64,000 nucleotides of DNA from assembly GCF_900177535.1 (NCBI RefSeq), contig NZ_FXAJ01000004.1:1-64000 (forward strand), read 5' to 3'. A program made the position numbers and the translations under genes. The notes beneath the pieces were generated by a model. It worked only from the letters and a program-made list of their open reading frames with translations. It did no database searches and was not told where the DNA came from. Below are positions 45,600 to 55,396 of the stretch, in pieces. The DNA comes from Priestia filamentosa (GTDB lineage Bacteria > Bacillota > Bacilli > Bacillales > Bacillaceae_H). How positions within the stretch are numbered: position 1 is the first letter of the stretch; every line of letters begins with the position of its first letter.

Positions 45600-45851
45600 T
45601 TATAAAGATTGTTCCATTGCGTTCAGCTCAGACTGAAGCGCTTGTTCTCCTGCATAGTCAATATAACATAGCAAAGAGTATAAATTTTCTTCCACAATTC
45701 GCTCGTTTCGCTCGAAGTTATAGGCGTGTAAAAAGTGTTCAATCCTCTTTGATAACAAATCATCGTTTGTTCGCACCATCAAAATCAACAGGTTGTCCCA
45801 CTGTGATCGATGTGTGTAATAAAGCGCTCTGTCATAGTCCAACATGTTCAT
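45600..45851 (-). CDS. yhdB: YhdB-like protein
   Basis: The 83-residue acidic, helical protein has MNMLDYDRALYYTHRSQWDN and KRIEHFLHAYNFERNERI. It resembles B. subtilis YhdB and lies near azr (yhdA) as there. Its function is unknown. GGGGAGG lies before the ATG. Confidence 0.72.
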   Translation of the reverse strand: MNMLDYDRALYYTHRSQWDNLLILMVRTNDDLLSKRIEHFLHAYNFERNERIVEENLYSLLCYIDYAGEQALQSELNAMEQSL

Positions 45852-46034
45852 TGCTTTTCCTCCCCTTTGAAGGAGTCGATATTATTGTATGACAGTTTTG
45901 CTGATTTGTTACTGAACAAATGTTGGACGAAAAAGCAAAATAGTGACAGTGTGATAAGAACAAGACTGTTAACTTTTTCTGTTGCATAAAATTGATTTCA
46001 AAGAACAAATAATACGAGCAAGCCTTCTGTAAGG

Positions 46035-47408
46035 TTACTTTAACAACTTTTTCACATATTTTAAGCTGTTTTTAAACGAAGGATAGCGAACAGGAAGATC
46101 AAACTTTGTTGTTTGTTTTAGAATGCCTTTTTCATGTGTAAAAGCATCAAAGCTTCCTTCCCCGTGGTATTTGCCCATTCCGCTTTCTCCCACTCCTCCA
46201 AAAGGAAGGTGTATATTCGCTACATGCATAACCGTATCATTTATACAGCCTCCACCAAAGGAAAAAGAGTTAATAATCTTTTCTTGCTTTTTCTCATCTT
46301 CTGAAAAGTAATAAAGTGCAAGTGGATTTGGAGCTTGATCCAGATGATATTTCAGGTCTTCAAATTTTGTGAAAGAAAAGAGAGGTAAAATAGGACCGAA
46401 AATTTCTTCCTTCATTACGCTATCTTCCCACGTTACATTTTCTAAAAGGGTAGGAGATATGCGATTTTCGACTTCTTCATATTGGCCTCCAAACACAATA
46501 TCCCCATCTTGTAAAAATGTGATCAGTCTTGTGAAATGACGTTTGCTCACAATTTTTCCGAACTTTTCACTGTTAAGAGGAGTTTTTCCGTAGAACTCTT
46601 GTACAACGGCTTTCAGCTGTTGTACAAAGTCCGCTCTTATTTGCTCATGAACAATAACATAGTCGGGAGCAATGCATGTTTGGCCGGCATTGGTGAATTT
46701 CCCCCAGGCAATTCGTTTGGTGGCAAGCTCTATATTTGCATCTTGATCAACAATGCAAGGACTCTTGCCACCAAGCTCAAGTGTGAGCGGTGTTAAATAG
46801 TTTGCAGCAGCTTTCATCACTTCTTTTCCTACTGCAACGCTTCCTGTAAAGAAGATATAATCAAAACGTTCATTCAAAAGGGCCTGACTTTCTTCAACTC
46901 CTCCTTCAACAACGGCAATATATTCAGAAGGAAAAGTTTCTTGGATAAGCTCAGAAATCCATCTAGAAACGGTAGGCGTATATTCAGATGGTTTTAATAG
47001 AGCTGTATTTCCTCCTGCAATTGCTCCAATAAGTGGGGAGAACTGAAGCTGAACAGGATAATTCCAAGGTGCAATAATCAAGGTCACGCCATATGGCTCT
47101 CTATAAAGATAACTTTTGGATCCGAGATGACTTACAGGTGTTTTTACTTTTTGAGGTTTTGTCCATGAATCAAGATTTTTTAGAACAAAACGAATTTCCT
47201 CATATATAAAAGCGATTTCCGTCATATACGCTTCTGTCTCAGATTTATGTAAATCTTTGTGCAAAGCATCTAGCAATTGTTGTTCGTAGCGTTTTACAGC
47301 ACTTTTAAGCTTTTTTAAGTTTTCTTTGCGAAAAGCAACATATTTTGTAGTATCAGTCCCAAAAAAAGTTCGCTGCTTTTCAATAAGAGATAAAATCCTG
47401 TCTTTCAT
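46035..47408 (-). CDS. Aldehyde dehydrogenase, class 3 type
   Basis: The 457-residue ALDH has no N-terminal extension, as in class 3/YwdH-type enzymes. The general base is Glu in LELGGKSPCIVD and the nucleophile is Cys in NAGQTCIAPDYV. The C-terminal LPFGGVGESGMGKYHG is intact. It oxidises medium- or long-chain aldehydes with NAD(P); a hydrophobic, basic tail may bind membranes. AGGAGGGG lies before the ATG. Confidence 0.9.
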   Translation of the reverse strand: MKDRILSLIEKQRTFFGTDTTKYVAFRKENLKKLKSAVKRYEQQLLDALHKDLHKSETEAYMTEIAFIYEEIRFVLKNLDSWTKPQKVKTPVSHLGSKSYLYREPYGVTLIIAPWNYPVQLQFSPLIGAIAGGNTALLKPSEYTPTVSRWISELIQETFPSEYIAVVEGGVEESQALLNERFDYIFFTGSVAVGKEVMKAAANYLTPLTLELGGKSPCIVDQDANIELATKRIAWGKFTNAGQTCIAPDYVIVHEQIRADFVQQLKAVVQEFYGKTPLNSEKFGKIVSKRHFTRLITFLQDGDIVFGGQYEEVENRISPTLLENVTWEDSVMKEEIFGPILPLFSFTKFEDLKYHLDQAPNPLALYYFSEDEKKQEKIINSFSFGGGCINDTVMHVANIHLPFGGVGESGMGKYHGEGSFDAFTHEKGILKQTTKFDLPVRYPSFKNSLKYVKKLLK

Positions 47409-47588
47409 CGAACCCCTCCTTATAACCCAGCTTTCTCTTAGAATATAAAACGTTTTCCTTTCCTAAACAACAAATAACGTCTTTCTCTCTCTTTTTCTAT
47501 ACAAAAAAGAGAGAAAAAATGTATCTCTTCATCATGAATAAACAAGCATATTCATACTATAGGATATGAAGGTGAAAGGGGAGAGCCT

Positions 47589-48995
47589 ATGAACGACACT
47601 CAGCAAAAGCAACTTTATCGTGCAATTGAGGAGATAACGGAGATTGCTGAAGGCTTTGGATTAGATTTTTATCCAATGCGCTATGAGATTTGTCCGTCTG
47701 AAATTATTTATACATTTGGATCATATGGAATGCCTACTCGTTTCTCGCACTGGAGTTTTGGTAAACAGTTTCACAAAATGAAGCTTCACTATGATTTAGG
47801 ATTAAGTAAAATCTATGAGCTTGTCATCAACTCAAACCCATGCTATGCATTTCTGCTTGATTCTAATTCTCTTATTCAAAATAAGCTTATTGTTGCTCAC
47901 GTTTTAGCACACTGCGACTTTTTTAAAAACAATGCGCGCTTTGCCAATACGAACCGAGATATGGTAGACAGCATGGCAGCTACTGCTGAAAGAATTACTC
48001 AATATGAAATTTTGCATGGAAAACGTGAAGTTGAAAAATTTTTGGATGCTGTTTTATCTATCCAGGAGCATATTGATCCATCACTTATGCGTCCAAAACT
48101 TTCTTGGACGATGGATGAAGAAGAGGAAGAAGAAACAACAGTTGAAACACCTTACGATGATCTTTGGGCTCTTGACGGAGATAAAGCGAAAAAAGAGAAG
48201 AGAAAAAAGAAGAAAAAGTTACCGCCACAGCCTGAAAAAGATATTCTCTTATTTATCGAACAGTACAGTCGTGAATTAGAAGAATGGCAGCGCGATATTT
48301 TAACGATGATGAGAGAAGAAATGCTATATTTTTGGCCTCAGCTTGAGACAAAAGTAATGAACGAAGGGTGGGCTTCTTTCTGGCATGCACGCATCATTCG
48401 TGAACTGGAGCTAACAAGCAGTGAAGCCATTGAGTTTGCTAAATTAAATGCAGATGTTGTGCAGCCCTCGCGTACAACGATTAATCCTTACTATTTAGGA
48501 GTGAAAATCTTTGAAGATATTGAAGAACGGTATAACAATCCAACGGAGGAAATGAAACGTCTTGGAGTTAAAGAGAATTCAGGACGAGACAAAATGTTTG
48601 AAGTACGTGAAGTTGAATCTGATATTTCATTTATTCGAAATTACTTAACAAAAGATCTCGTTATGCGTGAAGATATGTATCTGTTTGCAAAACAAGGACG
48701 TGATTATAAAATTGTTGATAAGCAATGGACGGAAGTACGTGATCAACTTGTAAGTATGAGAGTAAATGGGGGATTCCCTTATATCACAGTTACAGATGGA
48801 GATTATCTAAAAAATGGAGAGCTTTATTTAAAACACTGGTATGAAGATATTGAACTTGATGTGAAGTACTTAGAAAAAGTACTTCCCTATACGTATCAGC
48901 TTTGGGGACGTACTGTTCATATGGAAACGAGCTTAGAAGGAAAGCAAGTGCTATTTTCATATGATGGAAATGCTGTGCATCGAAAAATCTTATGA
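47589..48995 (+). CDS. spoVR: SpoVR, spore cortex-associated protein
   Basis: The 468-residue SpoVR-family protein shows [33 protein letters not shown] and WASFWHARI, as well as a lysine-rich insert ([10 protein letters not shown], near 200). In B. subtilis it is made in the mother cell and affects cortex formation. It belongs with PrkA and YhbH, encoded at 16219-19556. A CATACTAT at 47553 resembles a sigma-E -10 element, but the -35 is unconvincing. Confidence 0.95.
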   Translation: MNDTQQKQLYRAIEEITEIAEGFGLDFYPMRYEICPSEIIYTFGSYGMPTRFSHWSFGKQFHKMKLHYDLGLSKIYELVINSNPCYAFLLDSNSLIQNKLIVAHVLAHCDFFKNNARFANTNRDMVDSMAATAERITQYEILHGKREVEKFLDAVLSIQEHIDPSLMRPKLSWTMDEEEEEETTVETPYDDLWALDGDKAKKEKRKKKKKLPPQPEKDILLFIEQYSRELEEWQRDILTMMREEMLYFWPQLETKVMNEGWASFWHARIIRELELTSSEAIEFAKLNADVVQPSRTTINPYYLGVKIFEDIEERYNNPTEEMKRLGVKENSGRDKMFEVREVESDISFIRNYLTKDLVMREDMYLFAKQGRDYKIVDKQWTEVRDQLVSMRVNGGFPYITVTDGDYLKNGELYLKHWYEDIELDVKYLEKVLPYTYQLWGRTVHMETSLEGKQVLFSYDGNAVHRKIL

Positions 48996-48996
48996 A

Positions 48997-49031
48997 AAAA
49001 GGCGAGTGTCATATATGACACTCGCCTTTTA
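48997..49031 (+). terminator. Terminator of spoVR
   Basis: AAAAGGCGAGTGTCAT is followed by its perfect reverse complement. The PhoP box of the next gene starts four bases later. Confidence 0.88.
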
Positions 49032-49034
49032 ATA

Positions 49035-49073
49035 TTTATAAAAAGTTAATACTAGATTAATAGTAGGTTAATG
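49035..49073 (+). promoter_or_regulatory. Four-repeat PhoP box
   Basis: TTTATA (49035), TTAATA (49046), TTAATA (49057) and TTAATG (49068) recur at exactly 11-base spacing, which is the arrangement of PhoP-binding sites in Bacillus (TT[ATC]A[CT]A repeats). It lies about 63 bases before the alkaline phosphatase, so phosphate-starvation control is expected. Confidence 0.8.
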
Positions 49074-49135
49074 AAAGGAAGATATCATCTTAGATGGAAA
49101 AGAAAAACTAATTTATTCAGGGGAGAGAATCAGAA

Positions 49136-51106
49136 ATGTTCAAAAAAGCAATAAAGAAAAAATTAATCCCATTTGCAGCGATGTCTACCATTGCCGTTAG
49201 CGGTTTATTAGGCGGAGGAGCAGGAAGCGTTGATGCGGCAGAGAAGAAAGAACCAGAAATTAAAAATATCATTTTCCTTGTTGGGGATGGTATGGGAACG
49301 TCATATACGACAGCACAGCGTTATATGAAAGATAATAAAGAAACACAAAAGATGGAGCCAACAGCTTTTGATCCGGATCTAGTTGGTTTACAAAGTACAT
49401 ATCCATATGCCCAAAATACCATAACTGATTCAGCTGCTGCAGGTACAGCTTTAGCAACAGGACATAAAACATACAATGGAGCTGTTTCTGTTGATTCTAA
49501 TAAAAAGGAAGTAAAAACAGTTCTTGAGCAGGCAAAAGAAGAAGGTTTAGCAACAGGCCTTGTTACAACATCAGATATAACAGATGCAACACCAGCTTCA
49601 TTTGGAGCGCATGATCCAGATCGTAAAAATAAAGATGGAATTGCAGACGATTATTATAATGAAATGATTAATGGAGAACATAAAATTGACGTTATTTTAG
49701 GTGGAGGTTTAACAAACTTTAAAAGAGATGATAAAGATTTAACAAAAGCCTTCCAAGAAGACGGATATAGCTATGTTTCTAATCGTGAAGATATGTTAAA
49801 AGACGAAAATAAACAAGTTTTAGGTCTCTTCTCTGAAGTTGGAATGCCAAAAATGCTTGATCGTTCCCAAGAAGATCCTTCATTAAAGGAAATGACAGAT
49901 TCTGCGTTAGATCGTTTGGAACAAGATGAAGATGGATTTTTCCTTATGGTTGAAGGAAGTCAAATTGATTGGGCAGCACATGATCATGATATTGTGGGAG
50001 CAATGAGTGAAGTAGAAGATTTTGAAAGAGCATACGAATCAGCGATTGAATTTGCTAAAAAGGACAAGCATACGCTTGTTGTGGCAACAGCTGATCACTC
50101 AACAGGTGGTTTCACACTAGGAGCAAATGATAAGAATGGTGCAGGTGTCCAAAAGTGGGTTCCAGAAGCAGTAAAAGCTGCGAAACGCACGCCAGACTTT
50201 ATGGCTCAGCAAATTGCTGATGGGGAGAGCGTTGAATCTGTATTAGGGGAGTACCTTGACCTTGAATTAACAAAAGAAGAAATCAACAGTGTAAAAGAAG
50301 CAGCTAAAAATGATCAACAAGTAGATGATGAGACAGGAAATATGAAAAAAGTAGATGAGAGCGCTCTTGTTACAAACATTGACAACGCTATTGAGCGTAT
50401 TATTGATGCGCATTCATATACAGGATGGACAACAACAGCCCATACTGGTGAAGATGTTCCTGTTTATGCATATGGACCTGGAAAAGAAATGTTTGCAGGT
50501 ATGAGTGATAATGTTGATCAAGCTAAGCGCATGTTCAAAATTTTAGAAGAGAATCATAAAGGTAATGGAGATAGCGAAAAAATTCAGTTCAGTGATATCA
50601 ATGAGAAAACATTTGGCTATGAAGCAATTATGGCATTAGCGGAAAAAGGCATTGTAAAAGGAAACAATGGAAAGTTTAATCCATCACAGCAGTTAACGCG
50701 TGTTCAAGCTGCAATTATGCTTCAGCGTGCACTAGATTTACCAGTTCCACAAGATTTAAATTCATTTAAAGATGTAGATAAAGATGCTGAATATGCTGAA
50801 GCTGTTGCAGCTTTGAAACAAGCAGGTATTTTTAACGGTTATGGAGATGGAACGTTTGGTGTAAATGACAAGCTTTCTCGTGAACAAATGGCAAGTGTAC
50901 TTGTTAAAGCATTTGACTTAAAGAAAAATAATAAAGAAGTAAATCTATCAGATCTTGATTCTGTATCTCCTTCTCACAAAGAGAATGTCAAAATTCTTTA
51001 CCAAAATGGCATCACAACAGGGAAAGAGGATGGCACATATGCTCCATTTGAAAAAATCAAGCGTGATCAGTTCTCTGTCTTCATGCACCGCGTATTAACA
51101 AAATAA
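49136..51106 (+). CDS. phoA: Alkaline phosphatase with three S-layer-homology domains
   Basis: The 656-residue exported protein has a signal peptide (about 1-34, ending VDAA) and a PhoA-type phosphatase domain: metal-binding VGDGMGTS, active serine S99 in TDSAAAGTA, IDWAAHDHD, TADHSTGG and AHTGEDVPVY. Three SLH domains (about 485-656) should tether it to pyruvylated secondary wall polymer. B. subtilis PhoA/PhoB lack SLH domains, so this is a wall-anchored variant. GGGGAGAG precedes the ATG. Confidence 0.94.
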   Translation: MFKKAIKKKLIPFAAMSTIAVSGLLGGGAGSVDAAEKKEPEIKNIIFLVGDGMGTSYTTAQRYMKDNKETQKMEPTAFDPDLVGLQSTYPYAQNTITDSAAAGTALATGHKTYNGAVSVDSNKKEVKTVLEQAKEEGLATGLVTTSDITDATPASFGAHDPDRKNKDGIADDYYNEMINGEHKIDVILGGGLTNFKRDDKDLTKAFQEDGYSYVSNREDMLKDENKQVLGLFSEVGMPKMLDRSQEDPSLKEMTDSALDRLEQDEDGFFLMVEGSQIDWAAHDHDIVGAMSEVEDFERAYESAIEFAKKDKHTLVVATADHSTGGFTLGANDKNGAGVQKWVPEAVKAAKRTPDFMAQQIADGESVESVLGEYLDLELTKEEINSVKEAAKNDQQVDDETGNMKKVDESALVTNIDNAIERIIDAHSYTGWTTTAHTGEDVPVYAYGPGKEMFAGMSDNVDQAKRMFKILEENHKGNGDSEKIQFSDINEKTFGYEAIMALAEKGIVKGNNGKFNPSQQLTRVQAAIMLQRALDLPVPQDLNSFKDVDKDAEYAEAVAALKQAGIFNGYGDGTFGVNDKLSREQMASVLVKAFDLKKNNKEVNLSDLDSVSPSHKENVKILYQNGITTGKEDGTYAPFEKIKRDQFSVFMHRVLTK

Positions 51107-51120
51107 AACAAGCTAACTTA

Positions 51121-51150
51121 GCCGCTGTCAACTCGCAGCGGTTTTTCGCG
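51121..51150 (+). terminator. Terminator of the alkaline phosphatase gene
   Basis: CCGCTG pairs with CAGCGG and TTTTTCG follows. Confidence 0.78.
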
Positions 51151-51221
51151 TTTCTTCTTTTTTGAAGTGGGAAAATATAAAAGAAAGTAAAAGATAGAAG
51201 AAATAATAAGGAGGAAAAAAG

Positions 51222-52226
51222 ATGAAGGCGGTTGGTCTTTATAAATACTTACCAATAACAAGAGAAGAGAGTTTAGTAGATGTTGAAGTTGAAAAAGGAC
51301 ATCCTACAGGTCATGATTTATTAATTCGTGTACAAGCAGTCTCTGTTAATCCTGTTGATACGAAAGTTCGAGCACCAAAAGATAGGGAAGAAGAGAAACC
51401 AAAAATTCTTGGCTTTGATGCATCAGGTGTTGTTGAAGAGGTAGGAGAAGAATGTTCACTTTTTAAAAAAGGGGATAAAGTTTATTACGCAGGAAGCATT
51501 GGTAGACAAGGAACAAATAGCCAGTATCATCTTGTTGATGAACGCATTGTTGGACGAAAACCTGAAAATCTCTCTTTTGCTGAAGCAGCAGCAATGCCTC
51601 TCACAACTCTTACTGCTTGGGAAGGATTATTTCAACGTCTTCATGTTCAAGAAGGAGAAAGCATTCTGATTATTAATGGAGGTGGCGGAGTGGGATCTAT
51701 TGCCATTCAGCTTGCGAAGCAGGCAGGACTAACTGTTATTGCAACATCTTCTCGTATTGAAACAAGTGAATGGTGTAAAGGTCTTGGAGCTGATTTCATT
51801 ATTAATCATTATGAATCAATGGAAGAACAGTTAAAAGAGCATGGAATGGAGAGTGTTGACAATATCTTCTGTTTGCATAGTACAGATAAACATTGGGAAG
51901 AGATGGGTAAAGTAATTCGTCCACAAGGGAAGATTTGTTCCATTGTTGAAAATGAAGAGCCTATCGATTTAAAACTTTTACAAGATAAAAGCGTTTCTTT
52001 CTTTTGGGAATTTATGTTTACAAGACCTCTCTATGAAACAGATGATATGGTTGAACAGCATCATATTTTAAACAAGGTTGGAGAAGAGTTAGAAAAGGGA
52101 AACTTACAGCATACTTTGCAAGAGACGATAAGTCCAATCAATGCTGAAAATATGAGAAAAGCACATGGAAAAGTTGAAGAAGGAAAAATGATTGGAAAAA
52201 TTGTTGTAGAAGGATGGGGACAATAA
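51222..52226 (+). CDS. Medium-chain dehydrogenase/reductase, zinc-independent type
   Basis: The 334-residue MDR protein has the GroES-like part (SVNPVDTKVRAP, LGFDASGVVEEVG) and the Rossmann motif INGGGGVGSIAIQLAKQAG. The catalytic and structural zinc cysteines of alcohol dehydrogenases are absent, so it is nearer to quinone oxidoreductases. The substrate is unknown. AAGGAGG precedes the ATG. Confidence 0.88.
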   Translation: MKAVGLYKYLPITREESLVDVEVEKGHPTGHDLLIRVQAVSVNPVDTKVRAPKDREEEKPKILGFDASGVVEEVGEECSLFKKGDKVYYAGSIGRQGTNSQYHLVDERIVGRKPENLSFAEAAAMPLTTLTAWEGLFQRLHVQEGESILIINGGGGVGSIAIQLAKQAGLTVIATSSRIETSEWCKGLGADFIINHYESMEEQLKEHGMESVDNIFCLHSTDKHWEEMGKVIRPQGKICSIVENEEPIDLKLLQDKSVSFFWEFMFTRPLYETDDMVEQHHILNKVGEELEKGNLQHTLQETISPINAENMRKAHGKVEEGKMIGKIVVEGWGQ

Positions 52227-52249
52227 CATTTTTTTAGTTATAATGGTAG

Positions 52250-52278
52250 TTGACTTATTCTACAATGTTAGCTACACT
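52250..52278 (+). promoter_or_regulatory. Sigma-A promoter of the mgtE transcript
   Basis: TTGACT (52250-52255) and TACACT (52273-52278) are 17 bases apart, about 20 bases before the M-box. Confidence 0.65.
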
Positions 52279-52300
52279 CATCACAGACAAAAGAATATAC

Positions 52301-52456
52301 CTCGTTAGGTGAGGCTCCTGTACGGAGAAATGCTGCTGCCCAAAAATGTCCAAAGACGCCAATGGGTCAACAGGAATTATCGACATAAGGTAATTCTTAA
52401 CGTAGCTGGTTTTAGAACCTATGCCGTACAGTGCTAAAGCTCTACGAATGGAGGGT
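52301..52456 (+). promoter_or_regulatory. M-box (ykoK) magnesium riboswitch
   Basis: The leader has the conserved M-box blocks in order: TTAGGTGAGGCTCCTG, GCTGCTGCCC, AATGTCCAAAGACGCC, AATGGGTCAACAG, CGACATAAGG, GCCGTACAGTGCTAAAGCTC and TACGAATGGAGG. High Mg2+ stabilises the aptamer so that the downstream terminator (52488) forms and mgtE is turned off. Confidence 0.95.
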
Positions 52457-52487
52457 ATGAAGCGTTATTTAGTATGCAAAAAAACAA

Positions 52488-52517
52488 AAACACACCTTCC
52501 TTAAGGTGTGTTTTTTT
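52488..52517 (+). terminator. Riboswitch expression-platform terminator
   Basis: AAACACACCTT pairs with AAGGTGTGTTT and T-run follows, between the M-box and mgtE. Confidence 0.9.
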
Positions 52518-52554
52518 GTGCTTTTGTTACAGCATAAGAGAGGAGGAATCAATC

Positions 52555-53913
52555 ATGATTCAAGATATGACATACGAAGAAATCGTAGCAAGAATTTCGC
52601 ATCTTCTGGAGCAAGAAAAAACAAATGGTATTCAAGTAATTCTTGAAGAACTACAGCCTTATGATATTGCTGAAATATATGTGATGCTTTCAGAAGAACA
52701 GCGTCCTAAGTTTTTAGATGTACTTGAAACAGAGCAGCAAGCATCACTTATTGAAGAAATTGATCGCGACGAGCAACTGGAGCTTGTTGAACAAATCAAT
52801 GTTAATGACCTTGGGGAAGTATTAGATTTAATGGACAATGATGATCTTGCGCATCTTTTAGATGAAGTAACGCCAGATGTGAAAGAGCAGTATTTATCAG
52901 GGATGACAACAGAAGAATCTACAGCAGTTCAGAAACTAATGGAATACGAAGCTGAAACAGCTGGACGGATTATGACCAACCGCTATGTTTGGATTCCTGA
53001 ACAATATACTGTAAGAGAGACAGTAGACAAAATAAAAATTTTCGCCGAGATTGCCGAATCCATTAACTATATTTACGTGATTAATAATGAAAAGCAACTC
53101 ATGGGAGTTGTTTCATACAGAGATTTAATCTTAGCTGAAATGGATGAGAAAATTGCAGACATTATGTTTTCACGTGTTATTTCCGTTCCTGTAGAGATGG
53201 ACCAGGAAGAAGTTGCGAGCATTATTGAAAGATACGATTTTCTAGCTATTCCAGTTGTTGAAGAAAACAATGTGCTTGTTGGGATTATTACGGTTGATGA
53301 CATTATTGACGTTGTAATTCAAGAAGCGAACGAAGACATTGAAAAGCTTTCAGCAACAGGGAAATCAATCGATTTTGATACAAAAGTATGGGTTGCTTCT
53401 TATCGACGCCTTCCATGGCTTGTTTTGCTTTTATTTGTTGGACTTATTTCAGGAAGTATTATTAGTCAGTTTGAAGAAACGTTGCAAAAGGTTGTGGCCT
53501 TATCGTTTTTTATGCCACTTATTTCTGGAATGACAGGAAATACAGGGACGCAGTCACTTGCTGTTGTTGTAAGAGGTATTGTTGGTCAAGAAATGAACAA
53601 AGCGGTTGTTACTCGTCTTATCCTACGTGAATTTGGAGTAGGAGCTTTAATTGGAATTACTTGTTCTATTTTGCTTTTTATTATCGCTTATGTTTGGCAA
53701 GGAAGTCTTGTATTAAGTTTTGTTGTAAGTTCATCTCTTGTTTTTACTTTAATCATTGGAACACTTGCAGGAACTATTATTCCGCTCTTATTATCCAAAT
53801 TAAAGGTTGACCCTGCAATTGCTTCAGGACCGCTGATTACAACACTAAACGATATTTTATCACTGCTTATTTATTTTAAAATAGCTACAGTTTTCTTACA
53901 TCACTTATTATAA
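52555..53913 (+). CDS. mgtE: MgtE, magnesium transporter
   Basis: The 452-residue protein has the MgtE N domain (about 20-125), two CBS domains (about 125-255) that sense cytoplasmic Mg2+, a connecting helix and five membrane segments with PLISGMTGNTGTQSLAVVVRG. The ATG at 52555 follows AGGAGG; an in-frame ATG at 52474 lies before the leader terminator and is rejected. Expression is set by the M-box upstream. Confidence 0.95.
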   Translation: MIQDMTYEEIVARISHLLEQEKTNGIQVILEELQPYDIAEIYVMLSEEQRPKFLDVLETEQQASLIEEIDRDEQLELVEQINVNDLGEVLDLMDNDDLAHLLDEVTPDVKEQYLSGMTTEESTAVQKLMEYEAETAGRIMTNRYVWIPEQYTVRETVDKIKIFAEIAESINYIYVINNEKQLMGVVSYRDLILAEMDEKIADIMFSRVISVPVEMDQEEVASIIERYDFLAIPVVEENNVLVGIITVDDIIDVVIQEANEDIEKLSATGKSIDFDTKVWVASYRRLPWLVLLLFVGLISGSIISQFEETLQKVVALSFFMPLISGMTGNTGTQSLAVVVRGIVGQEMNKAVVTRLILREFGVGALIGITCSILLFIIAYVWQGSLVLSFVVSSSLVFTLIIGTLAGTIIPLLLSKLKVDPAIASGPLITTLNDILSLLIYFKIATVFLHHLL

Positions 53914-53920
53914 AGATGGG

Positions 53921-53961
53921 AAAAGAGTAAAAAGAAGAAAATTCTTTTTACTCTTTTTATT
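53921..53961 (+). terminator. Terminator of mgtE
   Basis: AAAAGAGTAAAAAGAA pairs with TTCTTTTTACTCTTTT and further T follow. Confidence 0.87.
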
Positions 53962-54004
53962 TTTCGACACTTTCTTCATTGACAATAAGAAGAGAGAGGA
54001 ATAT

Positions 54005-54033
54005 TATAATGTTAAAAGTTGCGTTAGGTAAAA
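54005..54033 (+). promoter_or_regulatory. mntH promoter region with candidate MntR box
   Basis: A perfect TATAAT lies at 54005-54010; the nearest -35 (TTGACA, 53979) is 20 bases away, wider than usual. GTTGCGTTAGGTAAAA (54018-54033) matches about 12 of 16 bases of the MntR site and lies just downstream of the -10, a repressing position. Confidence 0.45.
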
Positions 54034-54100
54034 AAATATAGCTGACAGAAAAATAGATAGTTTCGCGACAAATAAATGACTGAAGTGAAAAGGTGATAAA

Positions 54101-55363
54101 ATGAGTGAACAGTTTATGGATAAAATAGATCCTGCTCAACATGTTTTAAGCGGAAAAACAAAAGGAATAAGAGGTTTTCTTCCTTTTTTAGGCCCTGCTT
54201 TTATTGCCGCTGTTGCTTATATTGATCCAGGCAACTTTGCGACAAACATTTCAGCTGGGTCTCAATATGGCTACCTTTTGCTGTGGGTTATTCTGTTTTC
54301 TAATATTATGGCATTATTAATTCAAACTTTATCAGCAAAGCTTGGAATTGCGACAGGCAAAAACTTACCTGAAGTAGCAAGTGAGCGTTTTTCTAAATGG
54401 ATTTCCATTGGACTGTGGATTCAAGCAGAGCTTGTTATTATGGCAACAGATCTTGCTGAGTTTATTGGTGCTGCTTTAGGGTTCAACTTGCTTTTTCATA
54501 TTCCACTTTTACCGTCTGCTTGTATTGCCGCTGTTGGCTCTTTCTTAATCTTAGAGCTGCAAAGACGAGGAGTCAGACGCCTTGAGGCGGGGATTACCAG
54601 CCTCTTGTTCATGGTGGCCCTGTCATTTGTAATCGAAGTGTTTTATGCAAAACCAGAACCAGGAGCAGTTATGCATGGTCTCTTTGTACCAGGACTAGAA
54701 GGAATGAATAGCCTATTGTTAGCTGTTGGAATTCTAGGAGCTACAGTGATGCCACATGCAATTTATTTACACTCAGGCTTAACTCAAAGAAGGGTTGTCG
54801 GAAAAAGTGAAGCAGAACGTAAAAAAATCTTTCAGTTTGAGTTTGTAGATATCGTTATTGCAATGGTTATTGCAGGAGCTGTCAATGCAAGTATGCTGAT
54901 TGTTGCTGCTGCTTTGTTTTTCAAAAATGGTCTGCATGTAGAAGATATCGATGTAGCCTACACTGAATTAGGAAATCTTGTTGGCCCAGCAGCTGCTGTT
55001 ATCTTTGGAATTGGTCTTTTGATTGCTGGTCTTTCTAGCTCGTCTGTTGGAACGATGGCAGGGGATATGGTAATGCAAGGTTTTATTAAAAAACGGATTC
55101 CGTTATACGTTAGACGTTTTGTAACAATTGTTCCTCCTATTGTTATTATCGCGCTAGGAATTAATCCAACAAAAGCGCTTGTCATTAGCCAAGTGATTTT
55201 ATCGTTTGGGATTGGTTTTGCACTTGTTCCTTTAATTATGTTTACAAGCAATAAGAAACTGATGGGAAGTCTTGTAAACCGCCGAATAACAACGATTGTA
55301 GCATGGGGAGTAGCAGCACTTGTGATCAGTCTTAATATTTTTCTACTTTTAGACTTTGTATAG
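54101..55363 (+). CDS. mntH: MntH, NRAMP manganese transporter
   Basis: The 420-residue protein has about 11 membrane segments and both NRAMP metal motifs: DPGN (42-45) in segment 1 and M217-P-H in segment 6 (GATVMPHAIYLHS). It imports Mn2+ with protons. B. subtilis mntH is repressed by MntR with Mn2+, and a similar site lies upstream. AAAAGGTGAT precedes the ATG. Confidence 0.95.
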   Translation: MSEQFMDKIDPAQHVLSGKTKGIRGFLPFLGPAFIAAVAYIDPGNFATNISAGSQYGYLLLWVILFSNIMALLIQTLSAKLGIATGKNLPEVASERFSKWISIGLWIQAELVIMATDLAEFIGAALGFNLLFHIPLLPSACIAAVGSFLILELQRRGVRRLEAGITSLLFMVALSFVIEVFYAKPEPGAVMHGLFVPGLEGMNSLLLAVGILGATVMPHAIYLHSGLTQRRVVGKSEAERKKIFQFEFVDIVIAMVIAGAVNASMLIVAAALFFKNGLHVEDIDVAYTELGNLVGPAAAVIFGIGLLIAGLSSSSVGTMAGDMVMQGFIKKRIPLYVRRFVTIVPPIVIIALGINPTKALVISQVILSFGIGFALVPLIMFTSNKKLMGSLVNRRITTIVAWGVAALVISLNIFLLLDFV

Positions 55364-55366
55364 GAA

Positions 55367-55396
55367 AGCTCCCCCTGTATTCAGGGGGAGTTTCTT
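55367..55396 (+). terminator. Terminator of mntH
   Basis: CTCCCCCTG pairs with CAGGGGGAG around TATT, and TTTCTTG follows. Confidence 0.85.

Noticed and set aside
52474-52554. 27-codon N-terminal extension of mgtE
   Set aside because: Its ATG lies before the riboswitch terminator and lacks a ribosome site; ATG 52555 follows AGGAGG.
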